From contig KV423938.1 in the NCBI GenBank assembly GCA_001632435.1, positions 228,533-262,145 of the forward strand: DNA of 33,613 bases, read 5' to 3'. How positions within the stretch are numbered: position 1 is the first letter of the stretch; every line of letters begins with the position of its first letter. This DNA is from Calocera cornea HHB12733 (taxonomy: Eukaryota; Basidiomycota; Dacrymycetes; Dacrymycetales; Dacrymycetaceae). Shown here piece by piece: positions 1 through 12,400 of the stretch. The position numbers and the translations under genes are program-made. The notes below the pieces were generated by a model. The model did no database searches and was not told the DNA's origin. It saw nothing but the letters and a program-made list of their open reading frames with translations.

Positions 1-90
1 AAGGAGGCTGCTGAGTGGGAGAAGCGCATCGAGCAGGAGACGAGGGAATCGGCCAGGATGCTGGCAGAGATGGATAGGGCGCTCGCGTGA
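1..90 (+). CDS. 3' end of the element's 835-aa accessory protein (partial)
   Basis: The first 90 bases encode the last 29 residues (charged, Glu/Arg-rich, predicted helical) of the same protein that is complete at 29576-32135, ending at TGA 88-90. Almost all differences from the other copy are silent third-position changes. The remainder lies outside the window. Confidence 0.85.
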   Translation, partial: KEAAEWEKRIEQETRESARMLAEMDRALA

Positions 91-263
91 ATCGTTTCGT
101 TTTCAGGTAAGTCCATTAGTTACTTTTTCGCTTACATATCACTAACTTGACTCTCAGATAGATACTTTCTCTTTTGCAACTATGTAAAGTACTTTACGGC
201 AATGAAAAGCACTTGTGCTGCTTACCCGTGCGTGCCCGTCCCCCCCATTTCCCTTCCTCGGTG

Positions 264-346
264 CTCGTTGACCTCCATCTGGAGGGCGACGAGCATCAAC
301 AACGCTGCGTTAGGCGCTCGTTGCCCTCCAGATGGAGGTCAACGAG
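264..346. repeat. 31-bp inverted repeat (hairpin) in left element copy
   Basis: Arms 264-294 and 316-346 are reverse complements with one mismatch, separated by a 21-bp loop. Each arm carries the element's 18-bp near-palindrome GACCTCCATCTGGAGGGC (270-287; inverted at 323-340), so the structure is a palindrome built of palindromes. The same structure at 32303-32385 is perfect. It lies between the 3' end of the accessory gene and long simple-repeat tracts. Confidence 0.9.
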
Positions 347-419
347 TCGTCTTTCGATCGTCCCGAGCTCAAGCGCTCGCTACGCCCGAGCTCACCTCCC
401 CCTTCCTCGCCTGCTCGCC

Positions 420-457
420 CTCCCTCTCCCTCGCACTCTCCCTCGCCCTCGCCCTCA

Positions 458-488
<31 letters not shown>

Positions 489-692
489 CCGAGCCCGAGC
501 CCGCACCCGCACCCGCACCCGCACCCGCACCCGCACCCGCACTCGCACTCGCACTCGCACGGCCGCCCACACCCACACCCACACCCACACCCACACGCCC
601 ACGGCCACGGCCACTCCCACTCCCACTCCCTCCCGCCCCAGCCCCGTCCCCAGCCGCAGCCGCACCACCACCACCACCACCACCACTACCAC
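420..692. repeat. Hexanucleotide/trinucleotide simple-repeat tract
   Basis: Successive blocks with six-base units: CTCGTC-type (about 450-490), CGCACC (about 505-545), GCACTC, CACACC (about 570-597), CACTCC, then (CAC)n up to the ATG at 694. All six frames stay open over long distances because of the periodicity, producing proteins of Arg-Pro, His-Pro, Thr-Arg and similar dipeptides, which I treat as artefacts. The homologous tract at 32460-32720 differs in unit numbers. Confidence 0.85.
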
Positions 693-693
693 C

Positions 694-977
694 ATGTCCG
701 CCGCCGTCGCCGCCCTCAAGGTAAGTCTTTCCTTACCTTGCGCGGCGTGGCTAACGCACCCCAGTCTATCTGGGGTGCCTTGACGCTCGAGCGCTGCACG
801 CAAGCGGCGCTCGGGCTTGCTGCGCTGCTCGAGGCAGCCAATCGCGTCCTCGCGGCGCTCGACGTTACGCTGGATCGCCTGCGGGCGATCCAGCTGAAGA
901 TTCGCCGCCTTAGGGCGGGAGGAGGGGAGGGGGGAGTGGGAGCGGGGGAGGGGGAGGGGGGAGTTCAGATGGCCTAA
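694..977 (+). CDS. Possible 79-aa small protein of the transposon (two exons), overlapping a hairpin chain
   Basis: ATG at 694, exon 694-720, GT...AG intron 721-764 (44 bp), exon 765-977, stop TAA. The 79-residue product has a hydrophobic/leucine-rich helical segment (about residues 10-58, e.g. ALGLAALLEAANRVLAALD) followed by a Gly/Glu tail. The second copy at 32721-33004 keeps the same start, splice sites and stop. However, six residues differ while only three silent changes are seen, and the stretch is filled with short inverted repeats (756-778, 786-815, 869-894, 905-918), one of which straddles the predicted 3' splice site. It may therefore be structured DNA/RNA rather than a gene. Function unknown. 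Confidence 0.4.
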
Positions 978-983
978 AGGGCC
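756..983. repeat. Chain of short hairpins, left element copy
   Basis: Perfect or near-perfect stems in close succession: 756-764/770-778 (9 bp, GCACCCCAG, loop TCTAT); 786-797/804-815 (12 bp with two G-T pairs); 824-828/834-838 (5 bp); 869-879/884-894 (11 bp, GCTGGATCGCC, loop TGCG); 905-909/914-918 (CCGCC, loop TTAG); 971-974/980-983 (GGCC). All are present in the right copy near 32783-33010. In the 786-815 stem one base pair changes on both sides between copies (G793-C808 becomes A-T), and the 869-894 stem differs only in its loop. Confidence 0.65.
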
Positions 984-1058
984 TTTTGTAATGAATTCTC
1001 TTTGTAATGGGTTAGTTTGTTTCATTCACGAACTAACTAACGAACTTACTAACTAACT

Positions 1059-1283
1059 TTAACAGTTTCCACTAGTACACCACTCTTCCCAGGGCTCACG
1101 GGCGATGTATACGACTTCGTACGTCTTCGTCTTCGTCCTCTTCGTCTTCTTCCTCTTCTTCCTCTTCCTCCTCGTCGTCTTCTTCCTCTTCGTCCTCTTC
1201 GGCTTCGGCTTCGGCTTCGGCTTCGTCTCGCGCGCTGCTACGGCAGCTTGGACGACAACGAGCTCGGGGACGAGCTCAAGCAC
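1059..1283 (-). pseudogene. Lys/Pro-rich reading frame conserved between element copies, interrupted here
   Basis: Minus-strand frame encoding a Val/Leu-rich helix, a KPKPKPK run, a Lys/Arg cluster and the tail YEVVYIAREPWEEWCTSGNC before the stop. In the right copy (33086-33430) the frame continues upstream through a polyQ run. Here that run contains in-frame TAA (1353-1355) and TGA (1326-1328), both explainable as C-to-T changes of CAA and CGA. It lies just downstream of the transposase gene on the same strand and could be a C-terminal exon of it, but I could not find a phase-compatible splice. The opposite strand reads as a Phe/Leu/Val-rich frame, so which strand is coding, if either, is open. 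Confidence 0.3.
1125..1236. repeat. CTTCGT/CTTCCT and CTTCGG simple repeat
   Basis: Pyrimidine-rich tract of TCTTCC/TCTTCG-like units passing into four TTCGGC units. The same tract occurs at about 33152-33263 in the right copy with nearly identical length. A second, TTG/GTT-type tract follows at about 1318-1388. Confidence 0.8.
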
Positions 1284-1289
1284 GGCGAG

Positions 1290-1307
1290 GACCTCCTTCT
1301 GGAGGGC
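1290..1307. repeat. 18-bp element palindrome, T-type
   Basis: GACCTCCTTCTGGAGGGC. This is one of ten copies of a near-palindrome dispersed through the transposon, and its counterpart in the right copy is 33319-33336. Confidence 0.9.
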
Positions 1308-1450
1308 CTCTGCTTGATGTCGTTGTCATTGTCGTTGTTGTCGTTGTTGTTGTTATTGTTGCTGTTGTTGCTGTTGTTGTTGCTGCTGCGCGCACGATTT
1401 CATTATTTGAATTCCATTTCATTGAGTATCTAAGCTAACTACTCTACAGC

Positions 1451-4400
1451 TCAATACGCGACTTCAGCACCTGCATCGCCAGCAGAGTGATGAAGCTCGA
1501 CGCGGTCCAGAACGCACCATCGCCCCCGACTGTCCTTCAAGCGTCCAACGACGGCTTCGAGCGCAGACAGCTCGACGACGCACTTGCCGGTAAGTTCCTT
1601 GAACGCGCAGGCTGAGCAGGGCGGCGGCTGACCATCCTTCTTGCAGGGCTGGATCACGGCAAGCGTGAAGGTCGTCGAGCCGACAGGGAGCTCGAGCAGG
1701 TTGCGCAGCTGCCCGTAGCGCACGTCGCCAGCGTTGTGCTCGTACTGCACAAGGTAAGCTCGCTGCGCTGTGCAAGGAATCAGCTAGCTTACCCTTACGT
1801 AGCTCATATCGCGCTCGGCGGGGCGAGATACTCCCTCTGCAGCGTGCAGAGTATCTCCCCTGCGCGGCAGGCGCAGCTTCGCCCACTGGACGAGCTCCCT
1901 GGGGATGTGCGCGCGCACGAGCGCGTTGTCCAGGTCGAGCTTGGCTGCCAGGTAAGCAGCCAGCTTGTTCCGCAGCCCCTGCTCAACGACGAGCATAGAC
2001 CTCGGGGACATCAGCTGATGTCCCTCGTTCACCTCAGCGTCGGGTGTGCTGCCGAGCTGGGGGAACTTCCAGAGCAGCTGCTGCCACTGCGCACGGTGCA
2101 GCAGGTAACGGTCGATACCCAGGTAAGGGTTTCTTCTCCCTGTGATGCAGCACTGAACTCTGCCGCAGAATCTCTCCATGCCGAAAGCCCAGTACGCCCA
2201 GACTGGCCCAGCCGATTCGATGCAGTCGGCGACGTGCAGCACCGAGTGCAGCGTCACGGGGCACAGCCCAACGCGCTCGGGACGCCCGCGGTAGTACAGC
2301 CGCTCGAAGTCGACGACCCAGGCTGCGAGCGTCTTGCGGAGATCGTGGGCGAAGCCGGCGGGGTACGAGAAGCTGAGGCAGGCGTTGACCGAGGTAGCGA
2401 GCACGGCAAGGTGAGTGTAGTACGCCGAGTCCTCAAACCTGTTTGACATAACCACAGGTGCTACTTGAGTCACCCAGAGCAAGTATGCCTCTGCGGTGTA
2501 CTCGAAGCGCTTGAGCACGGGGTTGGGGACTCGTCGTCCAAAGACGCCAGGTATCGTGCTCCCTCCCTCGTCGATCTGCTTGCCGATGGCTGACCAGATG
2601 TGCTTTGGCAGGACAAAGTCGTCCTCCTCGGGGTCGCAATGGCGGTTCTCGCCCAGCCAGAGGTCGAGGAGCAGCGGGGTGACGTTCTCGAAGACGAGAT
2701 GCATGAAGTCCAGGGGGAACGAGGTAGGCCAGACGACGCTGCCGAAGTTGCTCCAGATGCTGACGCCCTTGATGCCAGTGTCCTTGGCGATGCGCTCGGC
2801 CTCTGCGCTGGTCGCAGCATCGGCTACGCGATCGGCAGCGTCGAGGAAGGCATCGTGGGCCCGGAGGGGGAGGTTGAGGGGGTCGAGGAGGTTGGGGAGG
2901 GCGTCTTGCTGAGGGAACGCGCGGCGATCCAAAGGTACGCCGCTTACTCGTGCATCTGCTTCTCGAATGGCGCTGACATTGCACATTCGACAGGGCTTGA
3001 CGCCGTTGTGGCCCTTCATGTTCATCAGCTTGGCGACAGCTGGCATGTCGCCGAAAAGGAGAATAAGGTGGGCGCGGAGGATGAAGAACTCCCTCTTCGA
3101 TGCATCGTAAGTCTTGACACCGTGCGCGAGCCTCACTAGCTCTTCTGCTAACGGGTAGTGATAGGAGTCGATGTCCTTCATCTGTCGGGGGCCGGGGATG
3201 TTGCCGATGGAGATGATGTTCTCCAGGTGAGTGCGTATCGTCGGCGGCAGGTTGAGATTGAAGAGAATCGTTGGCCAGGCCGTCGACCGCCTCCCCTTGA
3301 ACGGCGCAAAGCCATCTGTCGACAGCGCCAAGGCAATATCGCGCGGTGAGTCGAAGTATTTCGTCTTCAGAGTCTTGCCGTTGACCTCAACGTAGCGCTT
3401 GCACAGGTCTCGGTACAGGCTACCTTGGAAGACGTCGGACATGACCTGCGCGTCGACGTCCTGGCTGGCTCTGTACGAGGCAAGCAGCTCTGCTCGCTGC
3501 GCGTTGTCGAACTGGGCCTGCAGCTGAGGGATGAGCCGCAGGTACCGATACTGCTTGCGCGGCTTGCCGTCCTTCAAGCGCGGCTCGTCGCAGTGCGGGC
3601 ACTGCTGCAGGTCGGCGAGCAGCCCAGTGTAAGCCGCGCACGAGTTCACACAGCAATCATAACTGACTTCCTTCACATCAGATACAAACTTGACGCGCTG
3701 GAGGACTTCGGAGAGGGGCGGGAAGGTGCTGGAATAGGAGCTGTGGAGGACGTTGTACTGGGAGATGTTCAGGTGCGCCTCAGTCTTTGCCCTGAACGCC
3801 TTGAAAAACTTCTGATCATTGTTGGACAGGTTATCTGGGCTGGATGAGCAGGGGAATGAGCTCGGGGGAGGTCTGACGCACCGGGCATCGCTCTGACAGC
3901 GATCAGGAGCCGGTCGTTGACTCCCTCGACCTCTTCCTCCTCCTCATCCTCCTCCTCATCTTCCTCCTCTTCCTCCGCCTCATCCTCCTCCTCATCCTCC
4001 TCTTCCTCCTCTTCCTCCTCTTCCTCCTCTTCCTCCTCGTCCTCTGACACGTCCGCAGCCGCAACTTGGCGCGCGAGGGACCTCGATACGACGCCTATGC
4101 CTCGGGGCGGCATAGCATCGACTTCGACCATGTCGATATCGAAGTCAGCGGCCTGCTCGAGCGCGAGCCCTCCAGGAGGAGGTCTCTGAGGTGCTGGAGG
4201 TGCTTGAGGTGCTCGGGCGAGCTTCCGGAGGAACTGCTGGGCTTCGCGGTGCGTATCTTTGGTTGTCCTTCGTTGCGGCTTGCTGACACGCTCCAGGAAC
4301 GATGAAGTCGTTGCTTTGAGGTGTCGACGCTGGGTTGGCAGCGAGATGAGCTTGCCCCCGCATCGTGCGCAGGGACAGTGCACCAGCGCGGCTGCTGGCA

Positions 4401-4500
4401 TGCTAGGCGATGGGAGGGAAGGTGCGCTGGGCGCTGTATGCGCTTTAGAGGTCGGGGAGCAGGGGACTTGCCCGAAAAGGTAAGTCCCATACCATTTCAT
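1451..4500 (-). CDS. Tnp2-type transposase (CACTA/EnSpm superfamily), 984 aa, three exons
   Basis: Proposed exons 4500-3882, 3834-1793 and 1744-1451, with introns of 47 and 48 bp and matching phase. The N-terminus carries a Cys/His cluster (CPCARCGGK...RRH, starting near residue 41) typical of fungal Tnp2 proteins and probably zinc-binding, then a long Glu/Asp tract. The core shows the family hallmarks: YDCCVNSCAAYTG followed by CPHC, LSTDGFAPFK, NIPGPRQMKD, LLFGDMPAVAKL, KGHNGVKPCRMC and DFMHLVFENV. The Asp residues of STDG and GDMP and the Glu of FEN are candidate catalytic acids (inference). The C-terminal exon resembles the usual Tnp2 end with an IQPC motif and a VVGR...WCVLDR segment. 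The first ATG at 4500 is used; an in-frame ATG 33 codons later, just before the Cys cluster, is an alternative. It is divergent from the 4701 gene. The enzyme would bind the element ends and catalyse transposition. No frameshift or stop was seen. In-frame GTAAG...AG stretches (e.g. near 2900-2980) could be extra introns. Confidence 0.88.
3920..4045. repeat. TCC-type trinucleotide repeat encoding the transposase acidic tract
   Basis: Imperfect (TCC)n with TCA/TCT interruptions. On the minus strand it encodes an almost uninterrupted run of about 40 Glu/Asp residues in the transposase N-terminal region. Confidence 0.85.
4167..4184. repeat. 18-bp element palindrome, variant within transposase exon 1
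   Basis: GCCCTCCAGGAGGAGGTC, the inverted orientation of GACCTCCTCCTGGAGGGC. It matches the ten-member family except in the central bases and lies inside coding sequence. Confidence 0.7.
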
Positions 4501-4700
4501 TGCCTGGCCGATCTAATCGCTTCCCTACAGGACACTCTTCACAGCGCCCCTACGGGGCCTATATCTATACGCGCCTCGATGGCGTGTCCCCCCGGCTCGC
4601 CCCCTTCCCCTTCCCCTTCCCCTTCCCCTTCGCCTTTGCCTTCGCCTTCGCCTTCGCCTTTGCCTTCGCCTTCCCCCCTTCCCCTCCCTCCTCCTCAACA
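4501..4700. promoter_or_regulatory. Divergent intergenic region between transposase and the 372-aa protein
   Basis: The 200 bp between the two divergent element genes contain a tract of CTTCCC and CCTTCG units (about 4600-4680), which may be a pyrimidine-rich fungal promoter. A GTAAGT at 4482 and a CCCTACAG ending near 4530 on the plus strand look like an intron of a longer plus-strand 5' leader. No clear TATA box was seen. Confidence 0.4.
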
Positions 4701-6327
<1,627 letters not shown>

Positions 6328-6697
6328 TAGTCTGGCTGCTGTTAGGGAGCATGCTAGAAGCGGAACCGATCAGTTTGTTCTGTTTCAACATAGCCCGTAC
6401 CCAACCCTGGTACAATGATGCCTCTGGCCAGGGAACGAAAGACCTCTCTTGGCATTGTAATTTCGTGTCGGGTTTGCCGTCATTCCTACGTACGCACTTC
6501 CCGACATGGTCACTTCCGAGTCCGAGGTGTTGTGATCGCTGTACATGCAACTTATGTACATGCGGTCAAAATGCTGATATGTAGATCCTACTCAAATGCT
6601 GATATGTCCTTCCCAAATACCGATGGATCTTTCCATCCATCCATCCTCTGTTTCAACAACCGAATGTCCATGCGCCTCCTCACCAGTCACCGGCACG
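6328..6697. other. Intergenic flank, no gene seen
   Basis: 370 bp between the transposon end and the stop of the transporter gene, i.e. its 3' flank. Only short random frames. The tandem ATGTACATGC-type words and the two CAAATGCTGATATGT-like repeats near 6570-6610 are the only patterns noticed. Confidence 0.6.
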
Positions 6698-9117
6698 TCA
6701 CAGCCCTGGCGGGCCCTCCATGAACCCCGCGATCGTCCCCGTAAGCGCCATCAGGCATGCGACGACGAGGATGATCACGTCATACCACTTCCACCTTCCC
6801 TCCACGGCGCACTTGGCGCTAACGGGGCCGATCACGCAGAGCAAGAACGCGCTGAAGGCGCCGAGGAAAGACATGACGATCGAGAAGGAGGGGATGAGGA
6901 TGGCGGTGAGGACGATGGTGAGCGAGAGGACGACGCGCGCGAGGAGGATGTACAGCGTCTGCTTCGTGATGCGCCGTTTGGGGACCGCGGGCTTCGCCTC
7001 CGAGGCGTGAGCAGGCGCACCGTGCGGGTCGTGCCCGAGGGGCGTGCCGAGCCCGAGGAGGGACTCGATAGTCGTGCTGAGCTGTTCGTCACGTGCATCG
7101 TCAGTTTCTAAACGTGGGAAAAATAAGGAAGCGTACCGGGCGCGTGCACAGTGCGTACTTGGACAGGGGGTTGATGACGAGCCCGACGGCCATGACAATA
7201 TTGAGCCACTTGGGGTACCCAGGAGTGTTGACGAGGTCCTTGCTCACTTCGTCGCTGACGGCGTTGCCGAACATAAGGTACCCGGCGCTGGCGATCACGC
7301 CGTACAGCACGGTCGCGATCGCGTACGCCCACGTGATCATGCTGTCGAAGCGCTCGGGCTCGCGCATGTCCCGCGCGAGCGAGGGGATGATTGTGTGCCC
7401 CGAGAAGGAGGACATGAGTAGGCCGAAGGCGACGGGGAGGCGGGGCCAGTCGGGGAGGAGAGAGGTAGGCGCGGGCGTGAGCAGAGAGCCGGGTGTGGTG
7501 GTGATGGAGAACCCGTCGATTAGGACTGTGGCGACGAGGAGGACGATACTGAGGATGCCGAGGATGGAGGTGAAGGCGAGTAGGTTCAGCGGGAGAAAGC
7601 AGGTCGGGAGAACGCTGCAGCCGGATCAGCAACCGTGTTGTGCACCTGTATGCACGGAATACGCACAATGCCAACCCGATGATCTTCCACATATTGCTCG
7701 AGATGGCCGGGAACAGCTCATGCAGCGTATCCGAGAACAGCAGTACAAGGATCACGCTGCCCCACAACATCTTATCAGCACTCGCCCCAGCGCAACCAGA
7801 GGAGAACGCACGAAAGCGTGAATAGCTCGAGACAGAACATCGAGACGGTGAACCAGATGCTCCTCGGGCCGAAGGCGACGCGCGCGATATCTGCGTACGA
7901 CAAGATGCGTGAGTCGAGCGCCATGATCCTCACTAAGATCTTCGCCCTGCGCATTCAATCAGCACCATTCCTTGCGAGCGCAGCAAGAAAGACGCACGTA
8001 TAACACGTCAAGATCCCATACATAATCAGCAACACGAAACCGCCGATCCACCCCGCGTACGCAAAGGCTATGCTCTCACTGAGCACGCCAATCCCCAGCA
8101 GTATCGCAATACAATTAAACAAGCTCTGGCCGAACGTGCTGGTGCCCCCACCGGGAGCTTCGAGGATAGGCGCCTCCTGCTGGCTCTTCAGCAGACCCCA
8201 GCTCCTGCGCTGGCGCATGCTGGGGCGCCGGAGGGTCGCGTAGGAGGCTGAGGCGAGTCGCTGCGAACGCATGCGCGGCATGGGTTGGGAAGCGCGCCGT
8301 TGCCCTTGGGCTTGGGGCTGGTGCCCGGGTAGGCGAGGCAGGGCGGCAGACGCTGCGCGTGCTTTGGAACCTTTGGGGAGGAGGAGAGGGGTGATCTCGC
8401 TGGCGGGGAGCCGGGGAGTGGGCTCCTCTTCCCCTTCTTCCCCAGGGTGGGAAGAGGGGCCCGGTCGGAGTGTGGTCGGCGAGAGTGGGGGGACCGGTGC
8501 ACCTGACGGCCCCGGCGTCGGCGTAGTAGGCGAAAGCTCCTCCCCGCTTGAGCTGGTCATCCCCAGCCCCAACGCCGCCGCCCTGCCCGGACCGCCCACT
8601 CCACCAGACAGCGAGGTATAGGTCGAAGGGACGAACACCGAGTCCTCCTCGATTGTTTCCCGGGCGAGGCCGAGCCCGAGCTGCGGCCGCTCCCAGGAGA
8701 GCGCGTCGACCTCCCACTGCTGCTGATCTCTGCCTTGCCCTGGGCCGTGCGGGATCTGCGAGGATTGCGGTTCTTGCTCGAGCGAGAGGTCGTCCTCCGG
8801 CCGCCAGGAGGAGTAGTCAGGGCCCGCATAGTCGTACTCGTCGTCCTCGTCTTCCTCGGGGATGGATGCGCCCTCCTCGGCCGTGCCCTCGTCGTCCGCG
8901 TCTGTCGAGGCGGCATCGACGAAGTTGGAGGCATAGAACGCTTGTGCTCTCGAGTCTGTGCTCGATGGTCAGCCTGTGTCATGGAATACAGCAAGGGGGA
9001 AGGCGCACAGGAGGAAAGCGCGTCTGCGGCCGCGTGGAATGACGCGCTGAGCGTCTCACGGGGTGTGGCCGGCATGGCCATCGGCCGTCCTTCTCGTTCC
9101 ATGTTTGCAACCACCAC
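6698..9117 (-). CDS. AVT-type amino-acid transporter (Aa_trans family), 712 aa
   Basis: Six exons fit in phase: 9117-9009, 8940-7998, 7946-7812, 7756-7667, 7614-7137 and 7081-6698; introns 51-68 bp. The family signature GTSTFGQSLFNCIAILLGIG, with SESIAFAYAGW after it, begins the membrane part near residue 300. Further membrane segments include SILSYADIA-like, LFTLSVILVLLFSD, FVLPTCFLPLNLLAFTSILG, TWAYAIATVLYGVIASAGYLMFG, LARVVLSLTIVLTAILIP, IVMSFLGAFSAFLLCVIGP and VIILVVACLMALTG, consistent with about 10-11 helices. The ~300-residue N-terminus is acidic, Pro/Ser-rich and probably cytosolic; FYASNFVDAAS near its start is typical of fungal AVT1-like proteins. Members move neutral amino acids across the vacuolar membrane in exchange for protons; direction and substrate cannot be read from sequence. 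The start at 9117 is the most upstream ATG in frame; 9099 is possible. Confidence 0.9.
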
Positions 9118-9411
9118 GAGTAGGCCAGGCCAGATGTGATGGTACAGAGTAGTAGCAGAGTAGCCGGCCCCGTTCTAGACTCAGGAGAGCCGCCTTTTCT
9201 TCATTTTCGGGATAAGGCGCCCCCGGTCTCAAACGTTATCGCAGGACCCTGCGAGGAGGGCTAATGATGTCACGGGAAGCCATCATTCACGTCGGCCAGA
9301 GCCGCTTATTGGCCGGGATACGCATACCTCATACCCGTGCCAAGCACTGCCCAGCGCGTAATAAATCGCTGTATTCTTTGTACATACTCATTCCCCTCTA
9401 CCGTAAGTACA
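9118..9411. other. Intergenic region between RPN2 and the transporter gene
   Basis: 294 bp holding the 3' end signals of RPN2 and the promoter of the transporter, both minus strand. No further gene seen. Confidence 0.6.
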
Positions 9412-12400
9412 CTACGTGTCCTGCCCAAAGGGGTACTCGAACGGCTCCGGCATCGCCGCCTCCTCCCCCTCTAGCTCAATCGGCGCCGGTTGGTCCACCT
9501 CCATCCCCGGGGCGGGTGCGGGCGCCTCGCTCACCAAAGGCTCAGGCTCGATGTATTCCACCGGCTCGCCCGGGCGCTTGTCGAGCAGGACGACGATGCC
9601 TCCCCCGCCGGCGTACTGTGCCGAGTTAACAAACGCGCCCGCAGTGACGCTCGGCGCGGCGCGCGCTTTTGCAGCTTTGCGCGGGGCCGCGACACGCTGC
9701 GTGCCCGTCACTGGGCGGATGGGGAAGAAGCGGCCTTCGGGCGGGAAGGCGATGTGCGGGAGCTGGGCGGGGATCACACGCGACATGTTGGGGATCTTCT
9801 CGAATGTCGGCTCGCGCTTCTTCGGCTGCGAGGGGAGGGAGTCGCCTTCGGGCTTTGCGCCGTCGGTTTCCTTCTGGTCAGGAACAACGGGCTTCTCGTC
9901 CTGAGCAACAAGTTAGTCTAAGGCCTTCCGGAATTTTTATCACAGCGGCGTACCGTATCCATAGCATCCCCATCTGCAGCGCCCTTCTCCTGCTCTTTTG
10001 TCTTTGCCCTCGCCTTTGCCTTCGCAGTTGTAGACAGCACAGCAGTAGCGACCTTCTCGATAGCCTCCTTAGTAGGCGGCTTGGTTGACGCAGGGTACGC
10101 CCAGAGGCTGGGCTTGCCCTGTGAGACAAAGTCGAACTTGGGCACCTTGAGCTCGCCGGTGACGCCAATGAACGCCGTGGGGGAGAAGGCGAGCGAAGCG
10201 CAGTGCGCGAGCGGGTACCAGTACCAGAACTGGGTGAAGAGCGCCATGCCGACGATCGCGCTCATGTTCGCCCCACCCGCTCGGCTCTGCAGGGAGATGG
10301 TCACGTTCCGCCCGCCGGCGTCGATCAGCCCCTGCGCCAGCGTCGCGCCGAACCGCGCCATCGGGTCCTCGTGCTTGTCCGCGATGACCTTGGCGTACAG
10401 CGCGCGCGTCGCGGACACGGCTGGGGAGTGCGCGGCCGTGCGCTGCACGAGAATCATCGCGAGCGAGATCATGGCGCCTTGTCGGACAAAGTCGACGGGG
10501 TCCTTCGTCATCGGCTCGAGCAGCTGGACGGCGTCCTGCAGACCAGTGCCGGCGCAGCTGATGCCGAGCGCCAGAGTGGCACCATACCGTACGTGGGGGT
10601 TGTAGCTCTCACTCAGCAGCTGGACGACGCGAGGCACTTGGGTCGGGTTCTTGAACAAGAGGAAAGCGAGGGAGGTAACGGCAGCTCGTCGCACGTCGTC
10701 GCTGGTATCGGAGACGGCGAGATGTAGTACCCGGCGCACGGCATTGTTGTCGGATGTGCCAGCATAAGCAAGCGCAATGGTGTAGACACCACCGTACCGC
10801 AGAATAGGGTCCTTCAAGGGAATCAGCTGAAATTCACTCTACAAGATGGAGAAGCGCACCTTCTCCTTGATCAAAAGATCGATGACCTCATCTGCAGCCG
10901 ACTGCTTCCCGTAGTACAGGAAAGCCATACCCATGGCCATACCACGAATGATCTTCTCGTGCTGAGTCTCGTGCGCGTACTGCAGCATCTCGTCGAACGC
11001 CTTGCGCTGGCCGGTACCAAGCATGACCAGACCCATCGCGTAACCACAGGCCTCGCCGGCAACAGCCGAGTCGCCGAACAGAATTGTCCTAAGCTCCTCG
11101 TACACATCTACCGAGAAGTGTCAATGCAAATTTCCATGATCTACGCAGGTTGCTTACCCTCGTTCCCGCTGGCCATACCAGCTACACCGATGCCGAGCGC
11201 AGCGCCATGCTGCACGACCTCATCGCGCCCTGCACTGCTTAGGACACCCTTCAGGTATCCCAAAACTGCTTCTCCTCGATTCGCATGGACGAGACCCAGA
11301 GCATAGAGGGCACCACCCTCGCTGTATGCACTCTGACTGGGTCCGTTCTCTGGAGGGAGGTACGGGCCCAGCAGCTGCATGCTCCGCGCAAGGTTGCCCT
11401 TGTGCAGGAGGCCAAGAGCGGCAGTGGCGGTGAACTTTGACCAGTTCGTTGCGCGTCCCAGCCACTCGAGGTTGTCCCTGAGGAAGGTATCGCTCGTGGT
11501 GCCGGTGTGCATGAAAGCGTTGGCGAAGCTGAGAGCAGAGTGATACACGCTGGAGCGTGCCTCAAGTGCATCCTTCGTATTCTTCAGGATGAGCATGTCG
11601 GTGTGGTTGTTCTGCTTCAGGAACTCGAGGTACAGGGCAACGCTTTCCTCGCCGGCCAGAATCCGGCGCAGCTTCGCGAACGCGTCTTGTGCACCTTCTT
11701 CTGAGGGCCCTGGGATTTGAGACTTGACTAAATCCAGGAACTCTTGAGTCCCGGAATCGACCAAGTCAAAAGCCATTTGCAGGGCAACGAGCTGCTTCTC
11801 CTCTTGCTTGCTCTCCGTGAGATCTTTGAGGAAAGAGGAGGCGAGCGCAGCATCGTTCAATAGCAGCAGTATGCGGGTGGTGGAGAAGTAGTCTGGGGTA
11901 GGAAGGGAGGGGAAGAGGCCAAGGAGGTACCGGAGGACCTTTTCACGGAAGTGTACGTGGGGATTGGAGACGGTGTGCTCGGTGAGGGCGGAGAGGACAT
12001 AGGAGAGCAGATCTGCATCGGGCGAGCGGGAAAGTACGCGCTGGATGATGTCAAATCTTGAGGATTCAAGTGCCACGCCGAGCGGCTAGTAGAGGTATCA
12101 GAATGAGCCAAAATACCCTTATGAGCTTACGTACCTGCTTGTACTCCCCTGTGTCTATGTCTGCGCGGAAGATGCCCTCAATAATCCCCTGTAAACGAGG
12201 ATCTATCGAACCAGCAGTCTTGGCATCTGTACCGTCGTCGTCGGGGTCAGGTAAGGCAACGCGTTCCGCAATATAGGTGTCGATGCATTTCGCTGTGCCG
12301 AACATCAGAACCAACTTGCGGGACGCAAACATAACAGGCGCACATATGATAGTCTCCACATACTCCGGGCTGCGACCTGATTTTCGCTCCACCTCAAACA

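Noticed and set aside
174..977. Long His/Pro-, Arg/Pro-, Thr/Arg- and Ser/Pro-rich frames on both strands (also at 32252-33052)
   Set aside because: They arise from six-base and three-base simple repeats that keep every frame open; no start context, domain or splicing supports them.
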